This document shows positions 1-8,269 of a stretch of DNA of 64,000 bases, in pieces. The position numbers and the translations under genes were made by a program. Below the pieces are notes generated by a model that was given only the letters and a program-made list of their open reading frames with translations, searched no databases and was not told the DNA's origin. The stretch spans positions 1-64,000 of the forward strand of contig CABUWK010000009.1 in the NCBI GenBank assembly GCA_902495325.1, read 5' to 3'. The stretch's first letter is position 1. Each line of letters opens with the position of its first letter. The DNA is from an uncultured Acidiphilium sp. GTDB lineage: Bacteria; Bacillota; Clostridia; Christensenellales; Borkfalkiaceae.

Positions 1-3
1 CAT
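1..3 (-). CDS. start codon of a gene running off the left edge
   Basis: The first three bases read CAT, an ATG on the minus strand. It is preceded on that strand by AAAGGA at ordinary ribosome-binding distance and by a possible promoter at 39-67. Only the start codon is inside the window, so the product cannot be named. Being downstream of rhaA on the same strand it could be another rhamnose gene, but a terminator lies between them. Confidence 0.4.
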
Positions 4-38
4 TTGCAAAAATCCTTTAATTTGTCTTCGCAAACATA

Positions 39-67
39 ATTATATAGGATTTTTTCTTTTGAGTCAC
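39..67 (-). promoter_or_regulatory. possible promoter for the gene leaving the left edge
   Basis: On the minus strand TATAAT occupies 44-39. The hexamer GTGACT lies 17 bases upstream (67-62) as a weak -35. It sits about 40 bases before the ATG at position 3. Confidence 0.4.
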
Positions 68-171
68 TCTTTTTTTACTCTGTTTCAATTGTGTTGCACT
101 TAGATTATATATTCAAGCTGAAAAACCCCGGAAATTCACCGGATATTTCAAAGCCCTTTCATTTCCCGGCT

Positions 172-209
172 GAAAAAACGGAAGAGACAGATACGCTCTG
201 TCCCTTCCG
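172..209 (-). terminator. rho-independent terminator after rhaA
   Basis: An interrupted inverted repeat (CGGAAG and GACAGA arms, one mismatch, loop around 193-197) spans 179-209. On the minus strand it is followed by a T run (A run 173-178 on plus). It lies about 70 bases after the rhaA stop and probably ends that transcript. Confidence 0.75.
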
Positions 210-280
210 CTTTTCTTTTTATCCGGATTTATGCCGGAAAAGATTTTATTTTTGTCCGTTGTTATGCCGGATAAGAATCA

Positions 281-1543
281 TTACTTTCTTTCGTTAAGAA
301 TCTTCTTTTCGTAATTCTTAACGTCTTCAAGCCAGTCGAGTTCGACGCCGACGCCCTTCTTCGCGCAGTAATAATCCCACACAAGCCCGACGGGAGCCGT
401 TTTGAATTCCTGCGTGAACGCAAGACGAGACGTGTTGTCTCCTTCCGCTTCCATTTTCTTGAGCATGTCGACAGGGGTAAGGAGAGAAGCAAGCATCGCT
501 TTTCTCGTATTGCGAAGACCGATCAGCCATGCCGCAACGCGGTTAATGGATGCGTCGAAATAGTCGGTAGCGATATAGGTATCGTTCAGTTTGCCAAGTC
601 TCACAAGCTCGTCCATGATGGCTTTCAGCTCGTCGTCATAGCAGACCACGTGGTCGCTGTCCCATCTGACGGGACGGGAAACGTGAAGCAGGCAGTGATC
701 GGCAAACGCATAGATCGCGCCGAGTTTCGCCGAAACGACTTCGGTGGGATGATAGTGACCGCAGTCAAGCGTAAGCATGATGTGGTCGCTGTTCTTCTTC
801 ATCACGTAACCCATGCAGAATTCGTGAGAACCGACCGTGTAGCTTTCAAGACCGATGCCGAACACTTTCGATTCGATACCGTCCATAACGCCCTTCACGT
901 TTTCGGTTGCCGCGAAGATTTGATCGTAAGAATCTTTCAGGCGAAGTCTCGGAGAAAGGGTATCCACGGGGAATTCCTTGTCACCATCGGGCGTCCAGTG
1001 GTTGATCACGCAGGTCTTGCCCGTTTTTTCGGCAAAATAACCGCCGATCTTACGGCAGCGGATGCCGTGTTCGATCCAGAATTTTCTCACGTTTTCGTCG
1101 CTCGCGGAAAGGGTTCCGTGGTCGGAAAGCGGATGAGAGAAATACGTGGGGTTGAAATCGATGCCGAGACCGTTTTTAACAGCCCAGTCCGCCCACTTTG
1201 CGAAATGTTCGGGTTCGATCTCGTTTCTGTCTACAAATTTATCCGCTTCGAGATAGCTCGCGTGGATATTGATCTTCTTTTCGCCGGGAAGATGCTTCAG
1301 CACGACTTCGAGATCGGCGCGAAGTTCTTCGGGGGTTCTCGCCTTGCCGGGATAATTTCCGGTTGCCTGAATACCGCCGCTGAGCGCGCCTTCTTTCTTT
1401 TCGAAGCCTCCGACGTCGTCACCCTGCCAGCAATGAATGGACAGAGGAACGGAATCGCAGAGTTCGATCGCTTTGTCGACGTCTACGCCGTATTTTGCGT
1501 AGTACTCTTTCGCTACCTCGTAACCTTTGGTAATTTTATCCAT
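281..1543 (-). CDS. rhaA: L-rhamnose isomerase
   Basis: A cytoplasmic metal-dependent aldose-ketose isomerase that converts L-rhamnose to L-rhamnulose, the first step of rhamnose catabolism. The 420-residue product is full length for the RhaA family. Motifs typical of RhaA are visible: SIHCWQGDDVGGFE near the N terminus (residues 35-48), GLESYTVGSHEF, TLDCGHYHPTE and HVSRPVRWDSDHV. Glu233, Asp260, His287 and Asp295/297 are at the positions expected for the metal ligands, judged from motifs rather than an alignment. The next gene upstream is an AraC-type regulator on the same strand, and a near-consensus promoter lies in the gap. Rhamnulokinase and aldolase genes are not in the window; they may lie to the left. 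The plus-strand frames here are shadows. Confidence 0.97.
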   Translation of the reverse strand: MDKITKGYEVAKEYYAKYGVDVDKAIELCDSVPLSIHCWQGDDVGGFEKKEGALSGGIQATGNYPGKARTPEELRADLEVVLKHLPGEKKINIHASYLEADKFVDRNEIEPEHFAKWADWAVKNGLGIDFNPTYFSHPLSDHGTLSASDENVRKFWIEHGIRCRKIGGYFAEKTGKTCVINHWTPDGDKEFPVDTLSPRLRLKDSYDQIFAATENVKGVMDGIESKVFGIGLESYTVGSHEFCMGYVMKKNSDHIMLTLDCGHYHPTEVVSAKLGAIYAFADHCLLHVSRPVRWDSDHVVCYDDELKAIMDELVRLGKLNDTYIATDYFDASINRVAAWLIGLRNTRKAMLASLLTPVDMLKKMEAEGDNTSRLAFTQEFKTAPVGLVWDYYCAKKGVGVELDWLEDVKNYEKKILNERK

Positions 1544-1633
1544 AATTTTTCTCCGTGGGCTTTCGCCCCTTATTTATTTGCGGAACTTCCCGCCGGAATC
1601 CCGGCTGAAAAAGACGCCCGCATGTTCGCTTTC

Positions 1634-1662
1634 ATTATACACGATTATTTTTCCGATTGCAA
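1634..1662 (-). promoter_or_regulatory. rhaA promoter overlapping the araC 3' end
   Basis: On the minus strand TTGCAA (1662-1657), a 17-base spacer and a perfect TATAAT (1639-1634) form a sigma-A-type promoter about 90 bases before the rhaA ATG. The -35 and most of the spacer lie inside the last codons of the AraC-type gene, so rhaA can be transcribed independently of its regulator. Confidence 0.75.
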
Positions 1663-2646
1663 CAACGGATCATATCTATTTTTACAACCGTTTTTTCTCC
1701 TGTATTCCTTGGGGGAACATCCGTAGTTCTCACGGAATAGCCGATAGAAAAAATTCGTGTTTTCATAACCGACGGAATAAATGATCTCCGTGATGGGAAT
1801 ATCGCTGTTCCGGATGAGTTTTTCCGCTTCGCGCAGTCTTTTTTTCTGTAAAAGATCCTTAAACGTCTCTCCCGTGCTCTTTTTTATGAGTTTACTAAGC
1901 GCAACGGCGGATAAATTACACTTAAGCGCCAGGTCGGAAAGCTTCGCTTCGGCATAAGAATTTTCGATATAACGCGCGGTCTTTAAAGAAATTTCGCTTT
2001 CGATATCTCCCGAAAGATCGCTTTTCACAAAAGTTTCCGAGGCGTCCGTCAGTTCCGAAAACAAGAGCCCCATGGTGATATTCTGTCTGAAACACGACGA
2101 ATTTTTCTCGTATAAAAACGACCAGATCAGATTTTCCGCCAGATTCTGTACGGGAAGCACCCCCTGCACGTCGAACAGAAGAAACCCGCCGGCTCCCCCG
2201 CGAGAAAGTTCGGAAAGAATGCTGCGATAAATGGCGTTGCCGTACCCGACGATTTCGAGGGTGGAATTGAAAAATTCCGGTTTGATGATAAAATTAACGG
2301 CGATATCCTCTCTGCCTGCTTTTGCGACTTCGTGTACGGCGTTCATGCCGAGAAGGAGAAGTCCGCCCTCTTTCAGCACGACGGGCTCGGAGCCGTTGAT
2401 CCTGTGCGTCGTTTCCCCGTTGCACATGTAAATCATTTCAAAATAATTGTGCCTGTGTTTCGGAAAGGCGACAAAACGGGTGTGAAGCCTGATATCGATC
2501 AGTTTTTCCCCCGTAAGCATTTTGCTTGCCTGCACGGTAAAGCCCTTTTCGTCGGTATAGAGCGATTTGTCGATGGGTGCGCCGCTCAGTATTTTTTTCT
2601 CTTCCTCCGTAACGGGAGAAAGCATTTCGAGAAGTCGTTTATTCAT
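1645..2646 (-). CDS. AraC-family transcriptional regulator, probably of rhamnose genes
   Basis: A 333-residue DNA-binding regulator. Residues about 55-130 look like a cupin ligand-binding domain (FPKHRHNYFEMIYMCNGE, then a region ending LLLLGMNAVHEV). Residues about 225-325 hold the two helix-turn-helix units of AraC proteins, ending in ITEIIYSVGYENTNFFYRLF followed by GCSPKEYRR. The only sugar gene beside it is rhaA, 100 bases downstream on the same strand, so L-rhamnose control is the simplest inference; the ligand cannot be read from the sequence. It has its own strong promoter (2685-2713). The ATG at 2646 follows an AAAAGGG-like ribosome site. Confidence 0.9.
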   Translation of the reverse strand: MNKRLLEMLSPVTEEEKKILSGAPIDKSLYTDEKGFTVQASKMLTGEKLIDIRLHTRFVAFPKHRHNYFEMIYMCNGETTHRINGSEPVVLKEGGLLLLGMNAVHEVAKAGREDIAVNFIIKPEFFNSTLEIVGYGNAIYRSILSELSRGGAGGFLLFDVQGVLPVQNLAENLIWSFLYEKNSSCFRQNITMGLLFSELTDASETFVKSDLSGDIESEISLKTARYIENSYAEAKLSDLALKCNLSAVALSKLIKKSTGETFKDLLQKKRLREAEKLIRNSDIPITEIIYSVGYENTNFFYRLFRENYGCSPKEYRRKNGCKNRYDPLLQSEK

Positions 2647-2684
2647 TTCGGCATCCCTTTTACCTTTTGCCTCATTTCCAGAAT

Positions 2685-2713
2685 ATTATACTCTATCCGT
2701 ATTTTTTCGTCAA
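2685..2713 (-). promoter_or_regulatory. promoter of the AraC-type regulator
   Basis: On the minus strand TTGACG (2713-2708), a 17-base spacer and TATAAT (2690-2685), about 40 bases before the start codon. Both hexamers are near consensus. Confidence 0.8.
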
Positions 2714-2722
2714 GGAATCTGA

Positions 2723-3305
2723 ATGATAAGGCATATATTTAAGCATAACCTTCGCCAGCCGGGCAAAGGGCAGATTCCGGATAACAGATAACAATCAAGC
2801 CTTTCTTGTCATTCTGCCCCGGCTTGCCTGACGGACTCAGGATGATAAAACTGCCGTACCATTTGTAAAACTCCAAGTTTTCGCCCCACCCGACGGGCTG
2901 ACAGAGACAAGAAAACGCCACAAACAAATATAATCTGAAGGTTTCAATACTGAGAAAGGCTCCGCCCCTTAAGGACTAAGGGCGTACGATATGTAATTGT
3001 TACGACAAAACCCGCATGGGATAAACGGAGTTCTCGGAAAAGGATGATGCCCGAAGAAGGAAAAACGGACTCGGAAAGCAGTTGTTCATTCTTCGGAAAA
3101 GAAAAACGGTTATCCGAAAGAAGGAATTATGTTTGCAGGAAATATACCTTGAGATCCTTCACGGGCAAAGACAAGTGGCAGTCTCAGGATGACAAAAAAC
3201 AGATTCTTCGTAAACGGAGCAAATGGGGCAGGATCAGAACAACAAGGCATATATAAGCAGAGCCTTCGTCAGCCGGGCGAGAAGCTGACCCGGAATGACA
3301 AGGCT
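2723..3305. repeat. gene-free spacer with dispersed REP/MITE-like repeats
   Basis: No convincing gene is seen here. Two copies of an imperfect element of about 60 bases are present, at about 2727-2785 and 3244-3303. Both begin AAGGCATATAT and continue through CCTTCG(C/T)CAGCCGGGC. A related unit at about 3148-3195 reads CCTTGAGATCCTTCA ... CTCAGGATGACA, and 2798-2845 holds an inverted TTGTCATTCTG ... CTCAGGATGA pair. They belong with the element at 46440-46489. Short open frames inside are probably fortuitous. Confidence 0.6.
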
Positions 3306-3326
3306 TAGTTATGGTTACGTGACAAA

Positions 3327-3360
3327 GAAAAACCGCCTTCCCGGAAAAAAGGGAAAGCGG
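3327..3360 (-). terminator. terminator of the protease/Opp transcription unit
   Basis: On the minus strand CCGC-T-TTCCC pairs with GGGAA-GGCGG around a T-rich loop and is followed directly by TTTTTC. It lies about 50 bases after the stop of the small membrane protein and is the first good terminator downstream of the Opp genes. Confidence 0.8.
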
Positions 3361-3409
3361 AATGTTTGTTTTTTTTCGACAAGCGGCATGAAACGGCTTG
3401 ATGAACCGC

Positions 3410-3673
3410 TCAGTAACCGCCGCCCGTCATCAGCAGAATCAGCAGATACAATACGAGAAGAATAACGAGCACGGCGCACATCGGCAGGATCATCATTCTG
3501 ACCGCCGACCAGTACGTACGCCATTTTTCTTTCATGGTGGAAGAGGACTTCGTTTTTACCGCTTTCGCGATTTTAGAGGGTTTTACGCCCGACATATCGG
3601 AAATTGCGGAACCGTCGTCATAATAAACGACTTTTTCCTTCTTCTTTTTTTTGTTCTTCTCTTTTTTACCCAT
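3410..3673 (-). CDS. small basic membrane protein of unknown function, last gene of the Opp unit
   Basis: An 87-residue protein I do not recognise. The N terminus is very lysine-rich (MGKKEKNKKKKKEK). A central region follows, then one hydrophobic helix at about residues 64-83 (MMILPMCAVLVILLVLYLLI) and a short tail ending GGGY. I chose the ATG at 3673 because AGGAG lies 5 bases upstream, inside the final codons of the ATPase gene, and the start follows that stop by two bases. A longer frame from 3700 would overlap the ATPase and lacks a ribosome site. Tight linkage implies co-expression with the importer; a role in it is inference. Confidence 0.7.
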   Translation of the reverse strand: MGKKEKNKKKKKEKVVYYDDGSAISDMSGVKPSKIAKAVKTKSSSTMKEKWRTYWSAVRMMILPMCAVLVILLVLYLLILLMTGGGY

Positions 3674-3675
3674 TC

Positions 3676-4794
3676 TTACTCCTGCGGATAGAGGTGGCAA
3701 GCCGTGAAATGCCCCGGTTCGTATTCCTTATAAACAGGCGCGATATGCTTGCAGATCTCTTTCGCGTTCGGGCAGCGCGTGTGGAATTTGCAGCCCATCG
3801 GCGGATTTGCGGGAGACGGAATGTCGCCCGAAAGAAGGATTCTGTGCGTTTTCTCGTCCGGATTCGGGTTCGGAACCGCGGAGAACAAAGCGTTCGTGTA
3901 CGGATGAAGAGGGTGGTTGAAAATATCCTCTTTTCTGCCGAATTCCACCATGGAACCGAGATACATAACGCCGATCTTATCGGAAATGTATTTCACGACG
4001 GAAAGATCGTGCGAAATGAAAAGATAAGTCAGCTGTCTTTCCCGTTGTAACTTTTTCAGAAGGTTGATGATCTGCGCCTGAATGGAAACGTCGAGCGCGG
4101 AGACGGGCTCGTCGCAGACGACAAATTCGGGGTTGACCGAAAGGGCGCGCGCGATACAGATCCTCTGTCTCTGTCCGCCCGAAAACTCGTGCGGGTATCT
4201 CTCGTAATAATAATCGCGGAGACCGCAGCTTTCCATGAGCTGCATGACGTAATCTTTGATTTCGGCTTTGGGAACGATCCCGTGCACCCTCACCGGTTCG
4301 GAAAGGATGTCGCCTACCGTGCTTCTCGGCGGAAGGGAAGAATAGGGATCCTGGAAAACGATCTGCATCTGCGTGCGGAGAGAACGCATCTGCCGGGGGG
4401 AATATTTCGCGATGTCTTCCCCATGGAAGAACACCTGCCCGCCCGTCGGCTGATACAGTTTGAGAACCGTTCTGCCCATCGTGGTTTTTCCGCAGCCGGA
4501 CTCGCCTACAATGCCGAGCGTTTCCCCTTTTTTCATCGTGAACGATACGTCGTCCACCGCTTTCAGTGTGGAAAGCGGCTTTCCCGTGATCGTCTTTTTC
4601 AGAACGAAATGCTTTTTCAGATGGCGCACTTCGAGGATCGCGTCCGGATCGGGCGGAAGAAGAAGGTCTGCTTTGCTCTTCTCTTCACGCTCCTGTTGTT
4701 CCTTCTGCGCTTCGGCGAGATCGTCGTATCCCTCGAATTCGTTTTTTGCCGTATCTTCGGCGGAAGAAGTTTTTTTCAGTTCGATATCGCTCAT
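3676..4794 (-). CDS. oppF: oligopeptide ABC transporter ATP-binding protein OppF
   Basis: The second ATPase of a peptide importer, at the cytoplasmic face of the membrane. The 372-residue protein starts with a charged extension of about 45 residues. Walker A is GESGCGKTT, the Q-loop is VFQDPYSSLPP, the signature is FSGGQRQR, and Walker B is VVCDEPVSALDV. The C-terminal oligo/dipeptide domain contains MGCKFHTRCPNAKEIC, the Cys-rich segment seen in OppD/F proteins and known in some to bind an iron-sulfur cluster. The gene follows oppD by 3 bases. The substrate could be oligopeptides, dipeptides or another OppA-type ligand; neighbours favour peptides. Confidence 0.93.
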   Translation of the reverse strand: MSDIELKKTSSAEDTAKNEFEGYDDLAEAQKEQQEREEKSKADLLLPPDPDAILEVRHLKKHFVLKKTITGKPLSTLKAVDDVSFTMKKGETLGIVGESGCGKTTMGRTVLKLYQPTGGQVFFHGEDIAKYSPRQMRSLRTQMQIVFQDPYSSLPPRSTVGDILSEPVRVHGIVPKAEIKDYVMQLMESCGLRDYYYERYPHEFSGGQRQRICIARALSVNPEFVVCDEPVSALDVSIQAQIINLLKKLQRERQLTYLFISHDLSVVKYISDKIGVMYLGSMVEFGRKEDIFNHPLHPYTNALFSAVPNPNPDEKTHRILLSGDIPSPANPPMGCKFHTRCPNAKEICKHIAPVYKEYEPGHFTACHLYPQE

Positions 4795-4797
4795 ATT

Positions 4798-6114
4798 TTA
4801 CTCCTTTCCCTCGTACAGATGGCAGGCAACGAAATGCGTGGGGCTGACCTGAATCATGCCGGGATACTCACCCGAGCATTTCCCGATACATTCGGAACAT
4901 CTTTCCTTAAAGTAACAGTAATCGGGCATATTGACGGGGTTGGGAACGTTGCCCGGGATGTTGAACAGCGTGTCGCTGTTCGATTTCATCGTGGGCTTCG
5001 ATTTCTGCAACCCTTTCGTATACGGATGAAGAGGATTGTGGAAAATTTCCGAAGCGGTGCCCTTTTCGATGATCCTGCCCGCGTACATGACGACGACGTA
5101 ATCCGCCATTTCGGCGATAACGCCGAGGTCGTGGGTGATCAGAAGGATAGAACCGTTGATCCTGCGTTTCAGATCGTTGAACAGATCGAGGATCTGCGCC
5201 TGAATGGTCACATCGAGCGCGGTGGTCGGCTCGTCCGCAATGATCAGTCTCGGTTCGCCGGCAAGCGCCATGGCGATCATCACGCGCTGACGCATACCGC
5301 CGGAAAGTTCGTGCGGGTAAGATTTATAAACGCGCTCGGGCATCGCGATGCCGACAAGGTTCAGCATTTCGATCGAACGGTTTTTCGCGATCTCTTTCGT
5401 CGCGCCGGGAATGTGCAGGAAAGATACTTCGTCAAGCTGATCGCCGATGGTAAAAACGGGGTTTAACGAAGTCATAGGCTCCTGAAAGACCATAGACATC
5501 TGTCTTCCGCGAAGCTGATACATCTCGCGGATGGGCATTTTCGCGATATTGAAAACCCTTTCTTCCATCTCGTAAATACCGATGCCGTTTTCCCGTTTTT
5601 TCTGTTTGGGCACGCGGACGGGATTGCCGTCTTTATCGAGTTTCTGATTTCCCTTTTTGTCGAGAAGATCTTCGTAAACGAGATTACCATTTTCGTCCGT
5701 TTCGTAAACGGGAATCAAGTTGCCCTTTTCGTCGCGCTTGAAATCGTTGGCTTTAAAGCGGATGGATCCGGAAACGATCTGCCCGGTAGGTCCTTGCAGA
5801 AGACGCATGATCGACATCGAGGTGACGGATTTCCCGCACCCCGACTCCCCTACCACGCCGACGGTGGAATTGACGGGGATATCGAAAGATACGCCGTTTA
5901 CCGCTTTTACGACGCCCTGATCGGTGAAGAAATAGGAATGGAGATCTTCCACCTCGAGAATATTGTCCGGATTTTTCAGTTCCGTGGTATATTCCGATTT
6001 CGGGCACTTGCGGTTCTTTTCTTTCTCGAGACGGCGCATCTCTTTGGCGTTTGCTTTGGCGATCGCGCGTACTTCTTTTCCGCTGAGATAATGATTATTC
6101 TTTTTTTCTTCCAT
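4798..6114 (-). CDS. oppD: oligopeptide ABC transporter ATP-binding protein OppD, with an internal insertion
   Basis: The first ATPase of the importer, 438 residues against about 330 for most OppD proteins. Walker A is GESGCGKSVT, the Q-loop is MVFQEPMTSLNP, the signature is LSGGMRQR, Walker B is RLIIADEPTTALDV, and the C-terminal YCYFKERCSECIGKC is the Cys-rich segment. The extra length comes from a lysine-rich N-terminal extension (about 50 residues) and a charged insertion between Walker A and the Q-loop. That insertion (KGNLIPVYETDENGNLVYED and onwards) repeats the pattern KGNxxPV/DENGN/DKxGN. Start at 6114, 2 bases after the oppC stop. All ATPase motifs are intact. Confidence 0.93.
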   Translation of the reverse strand: MEEKKNNHYLSGKEVRAIAKANAKEMRRLEKEKNRKCPKSEYTTELKNPDNILEVEDLHSYFFTDQGVVKAVNGVSFDIPVNSTVGVVGESGCGKSVTSMSIMRLLQGPTGQIVSGSIRFKANDFKRDEKGNLIPVYETDENGNLVYEDLLDKKGNQKLDKDGNPVRVPKQKKRENGIGIYEMEERVFNIAKMPIREMYQLRGRQMSMVFQEPMTSLNPVFTIGDQLDEVSFLHIPGATKEIAKNRSIEMLNLVGIAMPERVYKSYPHELSGGMRQRVMIAMALAGEPRLIIADEPTTALDVTIQAQILDLFNDLKRRINGSILLITHDLGVIAEMADYVVVMYAGRIIEKGTASEIFHNPLHPYTKGLQKSKPTMKSNSDTLFNIPGNVPNPVNMPDYCYFKERCSECIGKCSGEYPGMIQVSPTHFVACHLYEGKE

Positions 6115-6116
6115 GA

Positions 6117-7196
6117 TTATCTCCTCTGTCTCGGATCCAAAGCGTCACGCAAGCCGTCGCCGATAAAGTTAAAACCGAGCACGGCGATGATGATACAGAT
6201 ACCGGAAGGCATCCAGACGTTAAGGTTGTTCTGCAGAATATCCGATCTCTTGGAAATGATCTCGATCATCGTGCCCCACGAAGCGTTCGGGGGCTGAACC
6301 CCGAGCCCGAGGTAGGAAAGAGTGGATTCGTTAAGGATCATGCCTCCGAGAGAAAGCGTCATGGTAACGATGATCTGCGGCAGGATATTGGGGATCAGGT
6401 GTTTGAAGATCTTTCTTGCGCCCGAAAAGCCCATCGCCTCCGCCGCAACCATATATTCCTGTTCGCGCAGATAAAGGATCTGCCCGCGGACGAGACGAGC
6501 CATACCCGTCCAGGAGAAGAGGGAAAGCAAGCCCATGAGAAGGTAAATATAATATTTCCCGGGAACGTCGTTCGCGCGGAGAACAGTACCGATGATCAAC
6601 ATCAGCGGAAGCGTCGGCAGACACATCAGGATATCGCACAAACGCATGATGATATTATCCACGATGCCGCCGTAAAATCCCGCAAGACCGCCCATGATAA
6701 TGCCGAGTGCGGAGATCAGGAATACGGTAAGGAAACTTAAGCCGAGCGAAAGCCTCCCGCCGTACATCAGACGAACGAAGATATCCATGCCCTGCTCGTC
6801 CGTTCCGAGAAGGTGTTTGAGCGAAGGCGAAGCAAGATCGTTCATATCCTTTTTCTGGATCACGACCTGCGTGAACACCGTACCGTCTTCCATAGTGACT
6901 TCGTATGAAGTATAAGACATTCCGTCTTTATCGGTATGCGTGGGAGAATAAGGATGATAGATCAGAGGTCCGAGCCAGCAGAACAGAAAAAGCGAAACGA
7001 GCATGACAAGCCCCGCGATGGAAAGTTTGGAGCGGAAAAATCTCCTTAATACCATGCGCATCGGGCTCATGAGCTTCACGTTCTGATCGAGCGGCTTATC
7101 CGTATCTGCGGTATTTCCCAAAATGTCCGCGTTCTCTGCGTCCGCGACTTCTTTTTTCACGAGCTCTTCCTGTAATTCTTCTTTTTTGTCTTCCAT
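6117..7196 (-). CDS. oppC: oligopeptide ABC transporter permease OppC
   Basis: An inner-membrane permease subunit of the peptide importer. The 359-residue product has an acidic cytoplasmic N terminus of about 50 residues and a first membrane helix (SIAGLVMLVSLFLFCWLGPL). A periplasmic-type loop carries LLGTDEQGMDIFVRLMYGGRLSL, the usual OppC entry motif. A BPD-type transmembrane domain follows with the EAA loop (EYMVAAEAMGFSGARKIFKHLIPN). I chose the ATG at 7196 because AGGAG precedes it by 7 bases; the frame is open to 7214 without a good site. It overlaps the oppB end (7207) only in the leader. It must pair with OppB. Confidence 0.93.
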   Translation of the reverse strand: MEDKKEELQEELVKKEVADAENADILGNTADTDKPLDQNVKLMSPMRMVLRRFFRSKLSIAGLVMLVSLFLFCWLGPLIYHPYSPTHTDKDGMSYTSYEVTMEDGTVFTQVVIQKKDMNDLASPSLKHLLGTDEQGMDIFVRLMYGGRLSLGLSFLTVFLISALGIIMGGLAGFYGGIVDNIIMRLCDILMCLPTLPLMLIIGTVLRANDVPGKYYIYLLMGLLSLFSWTGMARLVRGQILYLREQEYMVAAEAMGFSGARKIFKHLIPNILPQIIVTMTLSLGGMILNESTLSYLGLGVQPPNASWGTMIEIISKRSDILQNNLNVWMPSGICIIIAVLGFNFIGDGLRDALDPRQRR

Positions 7197-7206
7197 TTCA
7201 AAGCTC

Positions 7207-8190
7207 CTATGCAAGTTTTACACGCGGATCGACAAGCCCGTACATCAGATCGGCGAGCAATACGCCGATAACGGACAGGAATGCCAGAAACATGTTATAC
7301 GTCATGATAACGGGGATATCGCCGGAAGTCATCGCCTTTAACGCGTAACTGCCGATACCGGTAAGGTCGAAGACCGATTCGGTGATCATCGCGCCGGAGA
7401 ACAAGGAGGGGATCAACCCCGCAAGGCTCGTTACGAGAGGGATCAGCGTATTGCGGAAAGCGTGCTTATAGATAACTTTACGCTCGCTGAGACCTTTCGC
7501 TCTCGCCGTTCTGATGTAATCGGAATTCAGCACTTCGAGCATGTTCGTTCTCGTCATTCTCATTCTCGAACCGATGCTTAAGATCACGACGGTGAGAACG
7601 GGAAGGAACATATGGTGAAGATAATCCATGACAAGCGCCCATCCGTGAAGGGTCTTGTTCGGATCGAGCATGCCGGACACGGGGAACCATTTCAGCTTGT
7701 TGGCGAAAAGGTCTTTCAGGATCTGTCCGAAGAAGAAGGACGGAAGCGAAATGCCGATAAGAACGAATACGGTGACCACGTAATCGCGGATCGAATACTG
7801 ATGCGTCGCGGCGGTAATACCGAGAGGAATGGCGATCAGAAATTCGAATACGGTGGAAATAGCCGCCACGATAAAGGACGTACCGATCCTGTCTTTATTG
7901 AAAATCTCCTGAATGACCGGACGGTTATTCTGGAAACTCTTACCGAAGTCGAGCTTAAAAACGTTACCGAGCCAGTTGAAATACCCCTGGATGATCGAGG
8001 TATCGAGACCGTAAGCGTGTTTCAGTTGTGCGATCAGTTCTTCCGAAGCGCCGCCCGCCTGGTTCAGGGCTACGATTCTCTGATCCACATAGCTTGCGGG
8101 CATACACCGCAGCAATACGTAGAGTATAACGGAAACGCCCAGAAGAATCAGAACGGAAACTCCCAACCGCTTCAAAATGTATTTCAGCAT
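7207..8190 (-). CDS. oppB: oligopeptide ABC transporter permease OppB
   Basis: The partner permease, 327 residues, normal for OppB. The first helix starts at residue 10 (LGVSVLILLGVSVILYVLLRCMPASY). The domain of unknown role typical of OppB/DppB follows (LKHAYGLDTSIIQGYFNWLG), then a loop ending NRPVIQEIF and five further hydrophobic stretches. The EAA loop reads DYIRTARAKGLSERKVIYKHAFRNTLIP. AGAGGA precedes the ATG. A GC-rich hairpin in the 79-base gap separates it from oppA, which commonly lets the binding protein be made in excess. Confidence 0.94.
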   Translation of the reverse strand: MLKYILKRLGVSVLILLGVSVILYVLLRCMPASYVDQRIVALNQAGGASEELIAQLKHAYGLDTSIIQGYFNWLGNVFKLDFGKSFQNNRPVIQEIFNKDRIGTSFIVAAISTVFEFLIAIPLGITAATHQYSIRDYVVTVFVLIGISLPSFFFGQILKDLFANKLKWFPVSGMLDPNKTLHGWALVMDYLHHMFLPVLTVVILSIGSRMRMTRTNMLEVLNSDYIRTARAKGLSERKVIYKHAFRNTLIPLVTSLAGLIPSLFSGAMITESVFDLTGIGSYALKAMTSGDIPVIMTYNMFLAFLSVIGVLLADLMYGLVDPRVKLA

Positions 8191-8212
8191 AAATCCTCTT
8201 GGTTAGCCTTAC

Positions 8213-8239
8213 GCGGCGCAAATAAATCATCTGCGCCGC
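8213..8239 (-). promoter_or_regulatory. intercistronic hairpin between oppA and oppB
   Basis: Perfect 8-base arms GCGGCGCA/TGCGCCGC around an 11-base A+T-rich loop, with no T run after it on the minus strand. It is therefore more likely an mRNA-stability or partial read-through element than a full terminator. Position directly after the binding-protein gene is typical. Confidence 0.7.
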
Positions 8240-8269
8240 ATAAAGTTTTTCGTTTTATTTGTGTTTCGA

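Noticed and set aside
650..1726. A plus-strand frame of 358 codons over rhaA
   Set aside because: It is antisense to a full-length, motif-complete L-rhamnose isomerase.
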